Assembly: GCA_963820315.1 (NCBI GenBank)
Contig: CAWFZK010000039.1
Coordinates: 1-64,000, forward strand
Source of the DNA: JACVRW01 sp963820315
Lineage (GTDB): Bacteria > Actinomycetota > Thermoleophilia > Solirubrobacterales > Thermoleophilaceae
Direction of reading: 5' to 3'
DNA length: 64,000 nucleotides
Positions within the stretch are counted from its first letter, which is position 1. Each line of letters opens with the position of its first letter. Of this stretch, positions 8,444 to 17,029 are shown one piece after another. The position numbers and the translations under genes were made by a program. The notes under the pieces are model-generated. The model was given only the letters and a program-made list of their open reading frames with translations, searched no databases and had not been told where the DNA came from.

Positions 8444-9127
8444 CTAGGCCGGGGCCCGTGGTGTTACGAGGGTCCCTTCGGTTCGGCCGTGCTCGAGCAG
8501 CGCAACGAGCCGGGCGGGCTCGCGGCCGTCGATCACCCACGCCTCGACGCCGGCCGCCCGCAGCGCCTCGGGCAGGTGCCCGTCGACTCCCGCGGCTCGT
8601 CCCGCCGCGCGCAGCTCGGCGAGCTCGTCCACCCTCAGGCGGGCGATCGGCCTGCCCTCCGGCGGCCAGTCGCGGTAGAGGCCCTCGACCGGCTTGACGA
8701 GCACCAGCCGCGCAGCGTGTGCGGCACCGGCCACCCAGGCGGCGATCGAGTCGGACGTGACCTCCCACGAGGCGGGGAGCGGATCCGAGGCGAGCAGGGC
8801 GGCTGGGAGAAGGATCGGGATCCGGCCGCGAGCGCCGGCCGCTCGGGCGGCCGCGAGGTCCGTGCACGGAACGCCGCCCGGGATCAGGTCGGACAGGAGC
8901 CAGCCGAACTGGTCCATCGCGATGATCGCCATCCGGTGGGATGTCGCCGCCCGCAGGTCGAAGCGGCTGTCGTGCTCGCGCACGGCTTCCGCGAACGCGG
9001 CCCCGCCCGGCACGACGAGCAGCGGATGGTGGGCGCCGCCGTCGCCGATCGCGCGGCACAGCGTCCGGAGCGCGCCGTCGCCCGCCTCGCGCGCGAGCCC
9101 GCCGCCGACCTTGACGACGGTCAGCAC
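8444..9127 (-). CDS. mfnE: Amino-acid-kinase-family kinase, probable [5-(aminomethyl)furan-3-yl]methyl phosphate kinase
   Basis: A 227-residue member of the amino acid kinase superfamily; in methanofuran synthesis MfnE phosphorylates aminomethylfuran phosphate to the diphosphate. Visible features are VVKVGGGLA at the N-terminus, LLVVPGGAAFAEAVR, and LVLVKPVEGLYRDWP (nucleotide-binding segment). The GTG at 9127 is chosen because it overlaps the mfnF stop (GTGCTGA) and places VVKVGGG at residue 4, as in the family. Further in-frame sequence upstream is mfnF in another frame. Assignment to MfnE rests on homology class and position beside mfnF and mfnB. Confidence 0.82.
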   Translation of the reverse strand: MLTVVKVGGGLAREAGDGALRTLCRAIGDGGAHHPLLVVPGGAAFAEAVREHDSRFDLRAATSHRMAIIAMDQFGWLLSDLIPGGVPCTDLAAARAAGARGRIPILLPAALLASDPLPASWEVTSDSIAAWVAGAAHAARLVLVKPVEGLYRDWPPEGRPIARLRVDELAELRAAGRAAGVDGHLPEALRAAGVEAWVIDGREPARLVALLEHGRTEGTLVTPRAPA

Positions 9128-10137
9128 CGCGCGCGCGGCCGCGCGGCGAGGAGCGCCGCGAGCGCAGCCGCGGGCGCCGCGTCGCGCTCGGCCGCGCTCC
9201 AGGGCAGCTCGAGGACCGCGCGGCCCAGGCGTTCGGCGGCCTCCCGCACGAGGAACGTCCCCGTGCCGAGCGGGACCACGGCGGGGTCGCCCTCGAGGCG
9301 CTCGCTCACCCGCTTGACCGCGGCCTCGATCTGGCGCACCTGCTCCGCGTGCAGGTACGCGGCGATCGCGTCGATCTCCCCCACCCCGAGCTGCTCGGCG
9401 TCGGCGCACACCAGCCGGGCCACGCGCTCGCGGGCGTACTCGACAGTCGCGGGCCGCCCGTCCGGGGTGGGGCACGTGTAGTCGTCCGGCGCGAGCTGCC
9501 CGAGGATCAGGTGCACGTCGGCGCTGATCGCGAACAGCTCCGAGGCGACGGGACAGGAGCCGCCCTGCACCGGCACCCGCGGCGCGATCGCCGCGAGGTT
9601 GGTGCGCAGCGCGCCGGTGTACACGAGCTCCCCGGCCAGCAGCCGGTCGAGGTCGGTGCGGCCGGCGGCCACCACTTGGCCCGCGGCGATCGGGATGACG
9701 TCGGCGGTCGTGCTGCCGACGTCGATCACAAGGGCGTCCGGATAGACCGCGGCGACCGCGAGCGCGCTCGCGAGCCAGTTGGCGGCCGCCACCTCTGGTG
9801 CGCGCGCGCGTGCCTCGGCGAACGGGACCAGCTCCCCCGAGGTCGTGAAGGCGAGCAGCTCCATGCCGTCCAACGCGTCCTCCGCCGCATCGAGCACGAA
9901 CCCAACGCCCTCTCGCTTCGTGCGGAACGCGTCCGAGAGCTCCGCGGTCGTGGTCAGCGCCAGCGCCTCCACCGGCTCGGGCGCCACGCCGGCGACGACC
10001 TCGCGGATCACGGCAGCGAGCGCCTCGCGGTCGCGCCAGACCTCGAACGGCCGCGACGCGACGCGCCGCTCAGGCCCGTTCCGCCACACCGCCTTCGTGT
10101 TGGCGCCGCCCACGTCGAGGCCGATCACGCCGCCCAT
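9121..10137 (-). CDS. mfnF: Hydantoinase/oxoprolinase-family H4MPT-linked C1 transfer protein, MfnF-type
   Basis: A 338-residue ASKHA-fold protein of the family once named 'H4MPT-linked C1 transfer pathway protein'; archaeal MfnF couples the furan diphosphate to the glutamyl-tyramine moiety. N-terminal GLDVGGANTKAVW is the phosphate-1 motif, ALTTTAELSDAF follows, and ALVIDVGSTTADVIPI is the second phosphate motif near residue 130. GGSCPVASELFA and VVPLGTGTFLV are also conserved. It reads divergently from the HisA-like gene with only 18 bases between starts, and overlaps mfnE downstream. Confidence 0.85.
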   Translation of the reverse strand: MGGVIGLDVGGANTKAVWRNGPERRVASRPFEVWRDREALAAVIREVVAGVAPEPVEALALTTTAELSDAFRTKREGVGFVLDAAEDALDGMELLAFTTSGELVPFAEARARAPEVAAANWLASALAVAAVYPDALVIDVGSTTADVIPIAAGQVVAAGRTDLDRLLAGELVYTGALRTNLAAIAPRVPVQGGSCPVASELFAISADVHLILGQLAPDDYTCPTPDGRPATVEYARERVARLVCADAEQLGVGEIDAIAAYLHAEQVRQIEAAVKRVSERLEGDPAVVPLGTGTFLVREAAERLGRAVLELPWSAAERDAAPAAALAALLAARPRARC

Positions 10138-10155
10138 GCGCGACCCTCCCCGGAC

Positions 10156-11001
10156 ATGCGAGTGATCCCAGTCATCGATCTCAAGAGCGGAGCCGCCGTG
10201 CACGCCGTGCGCGGGCAGCGCGAACGCTATCGCCCCCTGCGCAGCAAGCTCGTGGCCGGCTCCGACCCGGTCCGGGTCACTCGCGCCGTCCGCGGAGAGC
10301 TCGGACTCGACGAGCTCTACGTAGCCGATCTCGACGCGATCGCGGGTAGACCACCCCACCGCGACGCCCTGGCCGCCCTGGCGCGCGAGGCGCGTGTGCT
10401 GGTCGACGCCGGCGTCACCGACGTCGCCGCGGTCCGGCCGCTGCTCGAGCTGGGCGCGGAGCGCGTTGTGATCGGCACCGAGACGCTGGCGGACCCGGCC
10501 GCGCTCGGGCGGCTGCGGGCAGAGCTGCCCGACGCCCCACTCGTGCTCAGCCTCGACCTCCGGGGGGACCGCGTCCTCTCGCGCGACGCCGGCCTGCGCC
10601 GGCTCGGAGCGGCCGAGGCGCTGGCGCTGCTGAGCCAATCCGGCGTGAGCGAGGTGATCGTGCTCGACCTCGCGCGCGTCGGATCCGGCGCAGGCCCCGA
10701 CGTCGCACTGGTACGCGAGCTCTGCGCCCGCTTTCCCGAGCTCGAGCTGCTGGCCGGCGGCGGCGTGCGGGACCTCGCCGACCTGCACGCCCTGGCCGAG
10801 GCCGGCGCGGCCGGCGCGCTCGTCGCCACCGCCCTCCACGACGGCGCGATCGGACCCGGCGAGCTGCGCGCGCTCAGCGACTCCGGCGGCCGTCAGTCGA
10901 CGACCGTCTCCAGGTGCTCTGCGAGCGCGCCCGCCACGTCGACACCCGTCGCCCGCTCGACGCCCTGCCAGCCGGGGATGCCGTTGACCTCGAGCACGTA
11001 G
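10156..11001 (+). CDS. HisA-like TIM-barrel protein of the H4MPT cluster
   Basis: About 240 residues resemble HisA (ProFAR isomerase): VIPVIDLKSGAAVHAVRG at the N-terminus, DELYVADLDAIAG, LVDAGVTD, LSLDLRGDRVLS and LLAGGGVRDLADL carry the alternating barrel and phosphate-binding loops. HisA/HisF-like proteins sit in many methylotroph H4MPT clusters without an assigned reaction, so histidine synthesis is not assumed. The frame runs about 36 codons past the barrel (SGGRQSTTVS onward) into the 3' end of the convergent ligase gene, overlapping it by 109 bases. That tail looks non-native; a lost stop or indel near 10890 would explain it. Confidence 0.72.
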   Translation: MRVIPVIDLKSGAAVHAVRGQRERYRPLRSKLVAGSDPVRVTRAVRGELGLDELYVADLDAIAGRPPHRDALAALAREARVLVDAGVTDVAAVRPLLELGAERVVIGTETLADPAALGRLRAELPDAPLVLSLDLRGDRVLSRDAGLRRLGAAEALALLSQSGVSEVIVLDLARVGSGAGPDVALVRELCARFPELELLAGGGVRDLADLHALAEAGAAGALVATALHDGAIGPGELRALSDSGGRQSTTVSRCSASAPATSTPVARSTPCQPGMPLTSST

Positions 11002-11780
11002 TCGCGCCCGTCGGACGCGCGCACCAGGTCCACGCCCGCGTAGTCGGCGCCCAGAGCCGCCGCGGCGGGCACGCACAGACGCTCCTGTTCGGCGTCGAGC
11101 CGTATCGGCCGCGCGCGCCCACCGCGCGCGACGTTCGTGCGCCAGCCGTCGCCGCTCCGCTCGATCGCGGCCACCACCCGCTCGCCGACCACCAGCGCAC
11201 GCACGTCCCGGCCCGCGTGCGGCAGCGTCTCCTGCAGGTAGTACACGGCCCGCTCGAGCTCCAGGGCACGGAACACCCGCTGCGCGACATCGTGGTCGTC
11301 CACGCGCACCATGCCGAAGCCCATGGAGCCGAACAGCGGCTTCAGGATCACGTCGCCGCCGAGCTCGGCAAACGCCTCCAGAGCGTCGGCGGGCTGCTCG
11401 CACGCGATCGTGCGCGGGGTGGGCAGGCCGGCGCGCGCGAGCAGGGTCGATGCGAGGAACTTGTCGACGGTCCGCTCGATCGCGTGCGCGCTGTTGACCG
11501 CCCGCACCCCGGCGGCCGCCAGCGCGTGCAGCACGTCCACGCGGAAGACGACCTGCTCGAGCGAGCCGCGCGGGATGCCGCGCACGAGCACGACGTTGCA
11601 GTCGTCGAGTGCGACCTCGCGCGATCGCACGCCGACATCGCTCTCCACGCGACCCACCATCCGCGTGACCGGCGCGAAGACGCACTCGTGGCCGCGCGCC
11701 GTGAGCGCCCGTTCCAGCCCGCGAGCGTGCCAGCCGCCGGTCGAGCCCAGGACCGCGACGCGCAACCTGCGTTTCGTCAC
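10893..11780 (-). CDS. RimK-like ATP-grasp ligase, probable H4MPT:L-glutamate ligase homologue (MptN-like)
   Basis: A 295-residue RimK-family ATP-grasp enzyme. Segments seen are VAVLGSTGGWHARGLERAL at the start, NSAHAIERTVDKFLAS, the ATP-binding DVILKPLFGSMGFGMVRVD, and the metal-binding DYVLEVNGIPGWQGVE at the end. Relatives add glutamate to pterin or F420 cofactors; archaeal MptN converts H4MPT to tetrahydrosarcinapterin. GTG 11780 is chosen because it overlaps the fhcC stop (GTGA) and gives a family-length protein. It is the last gene of fhcB-fhcAD-fhcC-ligase, so its product probably modifies the pterin or polyglutamylates the furan cofactor. Confidence 0.8.
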   Translation of the reverse strand: MTKRRLRVAVLGSTGGWHARGLERALTARGHECVFAPVTRMVGRVESDVGVRSREVALDDCNVVLVRGIPRGSLEQVVFRVDVLHALAAAGVRAVNSAHAIERTVDKFLASTLLARAGLPTPRTIACEQPADALEAFAELGGDVILKPLFGSMGFGMVRVDDHDVAQRVFRALELERAVYYLQETLPHAGRDVRALVVGERVVAAIERSGDGWRTNVARGGRARPIRLDAEQERLCVPAAAALGADYAGVDLVRASDGRDYVLEVNGIPGWQGVERATGVDVAGALAEHLETVVD

Positions 11781-12595
11781 CGCGGTCCGGGCTCGAGAAT
11801 CAGGATCTCGCCCCGCATCAGCTCGAGGCCGTCTCCGCTCCAGCGCGCGTAGCGGCCCTCGACCTGCTCGTCGGCCAGTGGCAGGCCCAGCCCGCGCAGA
11901 TGGCGCAGGTACAGGCCCAGGAAGGGCGGCCGGTACGAGCACGCGAAGGCGAAGGTGGGCAGCAGCGTGACCTCCGACATGGCCACGATCGTGCCCCGCC
12001 GCATGCCGGCCCCCGGCACGGCGCCGAGCGGGCCGAGAGCGACGATCGTGCCGGCCAGCATGCGCAGCCCCGCGGCGTCGCCCACGCCCCCCGCGACGGC
12101 GATCAGCCCGCGCCGCAGGCCTGCGCCGACCTGGTCACCGGCGTCGCCCTGGACGAGGATCTCGCCGCCGCGCATCCCGGCCCGATCGCCCGGCAGCGCG
12201 CCGCCGAGCTGGTGCCCCGCGGAGCCCCGGACGACGAGCCGCCCCCCGCGCATGCCGGTGCCCGCGAAATCCCCGACGTCCCCCTCCACGACCAGCTCGC
12301 CTCCGCGCATCTGCGCGCCGGTGTGCATTCCCGCGTCACCCGCGACGGTCAACCGGCCGGCCGTCATGCCCGCCCCGATGAACTTGACGCTCCGCAGGTC
12401 GCCCTCGACCCGCACATCCTCGTCGCCGTCGCCCGACACGGTGAAGAAATCCGCGAGCTGAGCCTGCCGGTTGCCGTGCCAGACCGGGAGCGCCTCAACC
12501 TCGGCACGGCGAAGACCAGCGAGGCGGTCCGGGCTGAGGCCCTCGGCCTCGAGCGGCACCGTCGGCTGCTCGCGGAGGCTGAGGGTTAGCGGCAT
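11777..12595 (-). CDS. fhcC: Formyltransferase/hydrolase complex subunit C
   Basis: A 272-residue subunit homologous to formylmethanofuran dehydrogenase subunit C. The central part is a parallel beta-helix of repeated G-x-GM-x-G-G units (FIGAGMTAGRLTV, MRGGELVVEGDVGD, GMRGGRLVVRG, GMRRGTIV), exactly the expected repeat pattern. In bacterial Fhc it is structural, holding FhcD and FhcA and lining the channel for the polyglutamate arm of methylofuran. ATG 12595 overlaps the TGA of the upstream fhcA-fhcD ORF, and its own stop overlaps the ligase start, giving a tightly coupled fhcB-AD-C order. Confidence 0.93.
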   Translation of the reverse strand: MPLTLSLREQPTVPLEAEGLSPDRLAGLRRAEVEALPVWHGNRQAQLADFFTVSGDGDEDVRVEGDLRSVKFIGAGMTAGRLTVAGDAGMHTGAQMRGGELVVEGDVGDFAGTGMRGGRLVVRGSAGHQLGGALPGDRAGMRGGEILVQGDAGDQVGAGLRRGLIAVAGGVGDAAGLRMLAGTIVALGPLGAVPGAGMRRGTIVAMSEVTLLPTFAFACSYRPPFLGLYLRHLRGLGLPLADEQVEGRYARWSGDGLELMRGEILILEPGPR

Positions 12596-15135
12596 CAGTC
12601 CCTCAAGCCGGGCACGAGCCCGCGCAGCTCGATGTGGTGCGGTCCCAGGTTGCCGCCGTAGTTGCCGGCCGTGACCTGGCTGGCGCCCGCCGCGGCGGCG
12701 GCGTCGAGGCCTCGCGCCATCGCTTCGCGCACGGACTCGAGGGTCAGGCCGTCGATGACGATCTCGAAGACCGAGCCGATGTCCGGCGGCACATCGGTGT
12801 GCGGGACCTGCGCACGGAGCGTCGGGCACAGCACATCGTTGGTCGAGGCGACCAGGCCGCTGTAGCGGGAGCCGACCTTGCTGCCGCTGCGAGCGATGCC
12901 GCCCGGGAACGGCAGGATCATGTCGCGCACGCTGCGCATCGCCGCGGCTGCCGCCTCCGCCGCGCGCAGCGCCTCGGCGACGTCGCGGCCGAGGATGATG
13001 ATGTTGCCGCCGGCGACTCCCTCGGCGACGGCGAAGCGCTCCTCGACGAGGAACTCGCCCTCCATCACCGGCACGCGCCAGTAGCGGCGCCCGTCGAGCA
13101 GCTTGCTGGCCTGGTAGCCGTCGCCGAAGAAGCGCAGCTGGCCGCCGACGTCGACCGTCTCCTCAGCGTCGAGCCCGTTGAAGCAGGCAGTCGTGGGACA
13201 TGTGAGCACGCTCTGGCCTACGCGCTCCACCAGCCGCTTCGCCAGTCCCTCGCGGTCGTTCGCGAACAGCAGCGCGCTGGCCCCCGGCCGACCGTCGGGG
13301 GTCTCGGCGGGATCGAGCTCGCGCTCGATGCCCGCCTCGCACTTGCAGCCGATCACCGACGTGGCGAAGCCGGTCAGCGAGCGGGCGGCCTCGTGTGCCC
13401 AGGCGGGGCTCTCCGCCGTGATGACGATCCGCGCTCCCCACATCGGGAACGCCTCCGCGAAGGTGTCGATCACCTCGGTGTTGTTCAGCTTCATCGCCCG
13501 TTCCCGTTGCGGCCGGGCGGCGATCCGGCGGGCGGGCTCCAGGAGCCACGGCTCGCGCACCGGGTAGTTCGCGAACTGCACGCTGTAGAGCTCGTCGAAC
13601 AGCGGGCGCAGGGTGCGCTCGATCGCCTCGTCGTGGTCCGCCGCCACGCGCAGCAGGTCTCCGGCCGGCGTCTCGCGAAGCTCACCCTCCTCGACGATCA
13701 CGCGTCCGGCCTTGATGACGTAGCGCGGCGTGGCGAACATCTCCTCGACGTCCTCGCGCTCGCTGTAGACCGTCACGTCGGCGTCGGCGCCTACCCCGAG
13801 ATGGCCCTTGTCGGCGAGCCCGAGCAGCCGGGCGGGCCCGGCACGGGTGATGATCGCGATCTCCCCGAGCGTGTACTCGCGCTCGAGGTCGTCGCGCAGC
13901 ATGGTGCGCCCGATCGCCTTCTGGTTGACGCGCCCGATCTGCTCGTTTCGGAACTCGCGGTCCATCAGCAGGCGGATCAGCCGCGGGTAGCTCAGGAACG
14001 AGCCGCCGTTGGGGTGGTCGGTCGAGAGCACGACTCGCCAGGGGTCGCGGCTGAGCAGGAACAGCTCCAGCCCGATGCCCCACTGCAGCGCGTGCACGTA
14101 GTTCCGCTCGCGGTACTCGAAGGGCACGATTCCGCAGCCGGTCTCCGCCTCGAGGTCGGCGTTCACCCACTTGCCCCCGGTGATGTCACGCAGCACCGCG
14201 GAGACGGGCGCGTCGGCGGTCATCGTCGTCGCCGGTCCGAACATCACCTGGCCGATGTCGGCGCTGTGCTCGGGGTGCGCGTCGAGGTGCTCGGCCAGCT
14301 CCGGCGCCCGCGAACGGGGGCGCTTGCCGGGCGTCCCGCCGTAGGCGTGGAACTGCAGGTGAGCGAGGTGCGCCCGCCGGCCCTGCAGGGTGTCGAGCGT
14401 GTCGAACGTGGTGCGCCAGTTCCCCGCGACCCCGAGGTTGTTGCAGTGGACGTGCACGGGGTGCGGGAGGCCCAGCTCGTCCACGGAGCCGGCGATCGCC
14501 TCCAGCACCCGGCGCGGCGTGACGCCGAGCCCCTCGACCTCGTCGTCCAGCGAGGTGACGTTGCCGTTGCGGTGCTTCCACATCTCGACGCCGCCCGGGT
14601 TGACCAGCTTCACGCCGTAGCCGCCGGTCGCCTCGAGGAACCAGGCCACGGCCTCGGTCACCGGGCCGCCCTCGCGAATCAGCTTGAACAGCGGCAGGTT
14701 GTTGCCCATCAGCACGAGGAAGGCCGCGTCCACGATCGGCGTGTCGCGCAGCTCGGCGAGCGTGTGCCGCGCGGCCAGCGGCGGCGTCGCCGCGTCGACG
14801 ACGGTCGTGTAGCCGAGCAGCGCGTAGCGGTAGCCCGTGGCAAAGGTCGAGGGCACCGTCCCGCCAGTGCCCGAGCGCATGAGCGCGCTGCGATCGATCG
14901 TGTCGGCCCGGTGCTCCTCCGGGGCGAGCTTGCGCGCCGCGTTGACCGCCGGGCCGGCGATGTGCGAGTGGATGTCCACCCCGCCCGGCATCACGACCAT
15001 GCCGCTTGCGTCGATGCGCGGGGCGTGCGGCGGCAGCTCGTCGACCACCTTGCCGCCGTCCAGGCAGATGTCGCGCACCTCGCCGTCGATCCCGTTGGCC
15101 GGGTCGTAGACGCGTCCCTGCGCGATGCGCAGCAT
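12595..15135 (-). CDS. fhcA-fhcD: Fused FhcA-FhcD: formylmethylofuran hydrolase subunit A joined to formyltransferase
   Basis: A continuous 846-codon ORF. Residues 1-547 are FhcA, a metal-dependent amidohydrolase that releases formate from formylmethylofuran. It has DIHSHIAGP (His56, His58), GYGVKLVNPGG (carboxylated lysine), HVHCNNLG, HLQFHAYG and LSTDHPNGG. Residues 548-846 are FhcD, the formyltransferase from formyl-H4MPT to methylofuran, beginning MKLNNTEVIDTFAEAFPMW and carrying IIILGRD and YSGLVAST. The usual bacterial order is fhcB-A-D-C as separate genes. At the junction, a one-base shift would end FhcA at the TGA overlapping the FhcD ATG, so the fusion could be real or an indel artefact. 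Both halves are full length. Confidence 0.9.
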   Translation of the reverse strand: MLRIAQGRVYDPANGIDGEVRDICLDGGKVVDELPPHAPRIDASGMVVMPGGVDIHSHIAGPAVNAARKLAPEEHRADTIDRSALMRSGTGGTVPSTFATGYRYALLGYTTVVDAATPPLAARHTLAELRDTPIVDAAFLVLMGNNLPLFKLIREGGPVTEAVAWFLEATGGYGVKLVNPGGVEMWKHRNGNVTSLDDEVEGLGVTPRRVLEAIAGSVDELGLPHPVHVHCNNLGVAGNWRTTFDTLDTLQGRRAHLAHLQFHAYGGTPGKRPRSRAPELAEHLDAHPEHSADIGQVMFGPATTMTADAPVSAVLRDITGGKWVNADLEAETGCGIVPFEYRERNYVHALQWGIGLELFLLSRDPWRVVLSTDHPNGGSFLSYPRLIRLLMDREFRNEQIGRVNQKAIGRTMLRDDLEREYTLGEIAIITRAGPARLLGLADKGHLGVGADADVTVYSEREDVEEMFATPRYVIKAGRVIVEEGELRETPAGDLLRVAADHDEAIERTLRPLFDELYSVQFANYPVREPWLLEPARRIAARPQRERAMKLNNTEVIDTFAEAFPMWGARIVITAESPAWAHEAARSLTGFATSVIGCKCEAGIERELDPAETPDGRPGASALLFANDREGLAKRLVERVGQSVLTCPTTACFNGLDAEETVDVGGQLRFFGDGYQASKLLDGRRYWRVPVMEGEFLVEERFAVAEGVAGGNIIILGRDVAEALRAAEAAAAAMRSVRDMILPFPGGIARSGSKVGSRYSGLVASTNDVLCPTLRAQVPHTDVPPDIGSVFEIVIDGLTLESVREAMARGLDAAAAAGASQVTAGNYGGNLGPHHIELRGLVPGLRD

Positions 15136-15141
15136 CGCCGG

Positions 15142-16376
15142 CTAGCCGCCCTCGTCCCCGGCGATGCGTGCCTGGATCGCGGCGAGCACCTCGCTGTCCC
15201 CGACGCGCTCGGACGCGAGCGGCGCCCGCAGCGTCACAGGCACCCCGTCCATGCGGTGGGCCGTGCCCTCACGATCGTACGCCGGCGGCAGCGGTCGCGA
15301 ACGCGACGCGGGCCGCCGAGGCGGTCTCGGTGGCGCGCGGGTCGACGACCACCATGGGGATGCGGCGAAGGTGATCCGCGGCGCGTGGCGGGAGCTCGCG
15401 CAGCGCGTCGAAGCCCACGACGAGCGCGGCGTCCGGCTCGCCGCGCTCCAGCAGGCCGGCGGCATTGAACTCCCCGGGCCGCGCCCGCGGATGACCTCGC
15501 GCGAAGCTCACGGCTGCCGGATACCCGGTCTGCCACGCCAGCACGTCCTCGGCTCCGCGCGCATTGCCTTCCCGCCGCAAGGGCAGCGCGACCACGTGGG
15601 CGACGCGTGCCAGGTCGCGCACGAGGGCGAGCAGCGCCAGCGAGTTCGCGTACGGGGCGGGACCGTGCAGCACCACGCCGTAGCTGCATGCGCGCAGACG
15701 GGCCGCGAGCTGCTCGAGGGCGTCGAGCGGCAACCGTGCCGCAAGATCGCGCTCGAGCGGGACCTCGCGCGCCAGCGCTCGCAGGGCCCAGAGCGCCTCG
15801 AAGTCGAGCTCGGGTGCGACCTCGATGAACTCGTCGGCCTCCGCGGCGGTCGCGCTGCTCTGTCCATCGACGACCACCAGCGTGCGCTCGGCCGCGCGCG
15901 CCGCGCGATCGAGCCGCAGGCGCGGAAGCAGCCGCGGGTTGGACGAGACCGGATCGGCGCGCCAGGCGACGACCAGATCGGCCCGGTCGCGGACGTCACC
16001 GAATGTCGCAGTGCTGACGCCCAGGGCCTGCGACGCCGCGAGCGGCGCCGTCGGAGGGGTCGATCACGGCGCCGAGCGCCTCGGCCAGCGCCACGGCCAC
16101 GCGCTGGCTCTCACAGTCGGTCTCGCCGAGGCCACAGACCAGCGGCAGCCGGGCCGCGCCGAGGATCGCAGCCGACGCCTCGACGGCGTCTGCGAGGTCC
16201 ACCTCGCGGCCGTCGACACGGGCCACCGGAGGAGCCTCGGCCGTCCGCTCGGCAAGCCACGCATCCCCTAGCGGGCAGGTTCCGGTCGCGCCCTCGAGCG
16301 CTCCGGCGGCGACCGCGACCTCGATGTCGTCACATCCACATCCGCAGCCGCCACAGGTCGCTGCGTGCTCAGGCAT
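15142..16376 (-). CDS. fhcB: Formyltransferase/hydrolase complex subunit B (two frameshifts)
   Basis: FhcB resembles the pterin-binding catalytic subunit of formylmethanofuran dehydrogenase, although the bacterial complex lacks redox activity. From ATG 16376 the start ATCGGCGCGCDDIEV and GTCPLGDAWL are clear. The frame breaks near 16050, where removing one C from CCCC gives a continuous LAASQALGVSTATFGDVRD. It breaks again near 15285, after FATAAA, continuing as YDREGTAHRMDGVPVTLRAPL to the TAG at 15142-15144. Between the breaks about 200 residues read cleanly, including RLRACSYGVVLHGPAPY. I treat it as a functional gene with sequence errors; fhcA starts six bases downstream. A real inactivated gene cannot be excluded. 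Confidence 0.8.
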
Positions 16377-16489
16377 CCGCGCGCCGGAGAATACCCGCGA
16401 GCGCGCCGCGACCCGCCCTACGCCGGACCGCGTACCCCGCGCTAGACTCGCGCCCGCCTCACGCAGAACCCAGAGAGAGGAGCGCACAT
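16377..16489. promoter_or_regulatory. Divergent promoter region between fhcB and fae
   Basis: The 113 bases separate the start of the minus-strand fhc operon from plus-strand fae. On the plus strand TAGACT (16443-16448) is a reasonable -10 box ahead of fae. On the minus strand TATTCT (complement of 16388-16393) lies 11 bases before the fhcB ATG. Neither has an obvious consensus -35. A good ribosome-binding stretch, AGAGAGGAG, precedes the fae ATG. The whole oxidation arm radiates from this point in both directions, so it is the natural control site. The box assignments are by eye. Confidence 0.4.
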
Positions 16490-17002
16490 ATGGCCAGGAC
16501 GCTGTCCGTCGGAGAGTCCCTAGTGGGTGACGGCAACGAGGTTGCTCACATCGATCTGTTGATCGGATCCAAGGACGGGCCGGTCGGCGAGGCGTTCGCC
16601 GGCGCTCTCCTGAACCAGAAGGAAGGCCACACGAACCTGCTCGCCGTGGTCGCGCCGAACCTGCCGGCCAAGCCCGACACGATCATGGCCAACAAGGTGA
16701 CGATCAAGGGTGAGAAGCAGGTCGGGCAGATGTTCGGGCCCGCCCAGGCGGCGGTGGCGCGAGCTGTCGTCGACTCGGTGCGCGACGGGGTGATCCCGGA
16801 GGCGGAGGCCGACGACCTCTGCATCATCGTCGGCGTCTTCATCCACTGGCTGGCCGAGGACGACAAGAAGATCTTCGACTGGAACTACCAGGCGACGAAG
16901 GAGTCGATCGCGCGCGCGATGGCCGGCGAGCCCTCCCCGAGCACCGTGGCCGAGCAGGAGGCCGAGGCGCGCCACCCGTTCGCCGGGGGCACCGAGGGCT
17001 AG
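16490..17002 (+). CDS. fae: Formaldehyde-activating enzyme
   Basis: Catalyses condensation of formaldehyde with H4MPT to methylene-H4MPT, the entry and detoxification step of the pathway. The 170-residue protein has normal length and keeps NEVAHIDLLIGSKDGPVG, containing the catalytic histidine near residue 20. Also present are TNLLAVVAPNLPAKPDTIMANKV, the QMFGPAQAAVARAV helix and the C-terminal IFDWNYQATKESIARA. It is preceded by a strong Shine-Dalgarno and followed after 27 bases by mtdB. This is true Fae, not the Fae-Hps fusion or a shortened paralogue. Confidence 0.96.
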   Translation: MARTLSVGESLVGDGNEVAHIDLLIGSKDGPVGEAFAGALLNQKEGHTNLLAVVAPNLPAKPDTIMANKVTIKGEKQVGQMFGPAQAAVARAVVDSVRDGVIPEAEADDLCIIVGVFIHWLAEDDKKIFDWNYQATKESIARAMAGEPSPSTVAEQEAEARHPFAGGTEG

Positions 17003-17029
17003 CCGCCCACCGGGCCGCGTGCCCACGCC

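Noticed and set aside
10156..11001. hisA for histidine biosynthesis
   Set aside because: No other his genes are nearby and HisA-like proteins are regular members of H4MPT clusters; the barrel is too divergent to assign HisA activity by eye.
12634..15468. A 944-codon open frame on the plus strand opposite the fhc genes
   Set aside because: It is antisense to clearly conserved fhcA-fhcD codons, is rich in Arg/His/Val/Leu as expected from reverse-strand GC-biased codons, and shows no domain motif.
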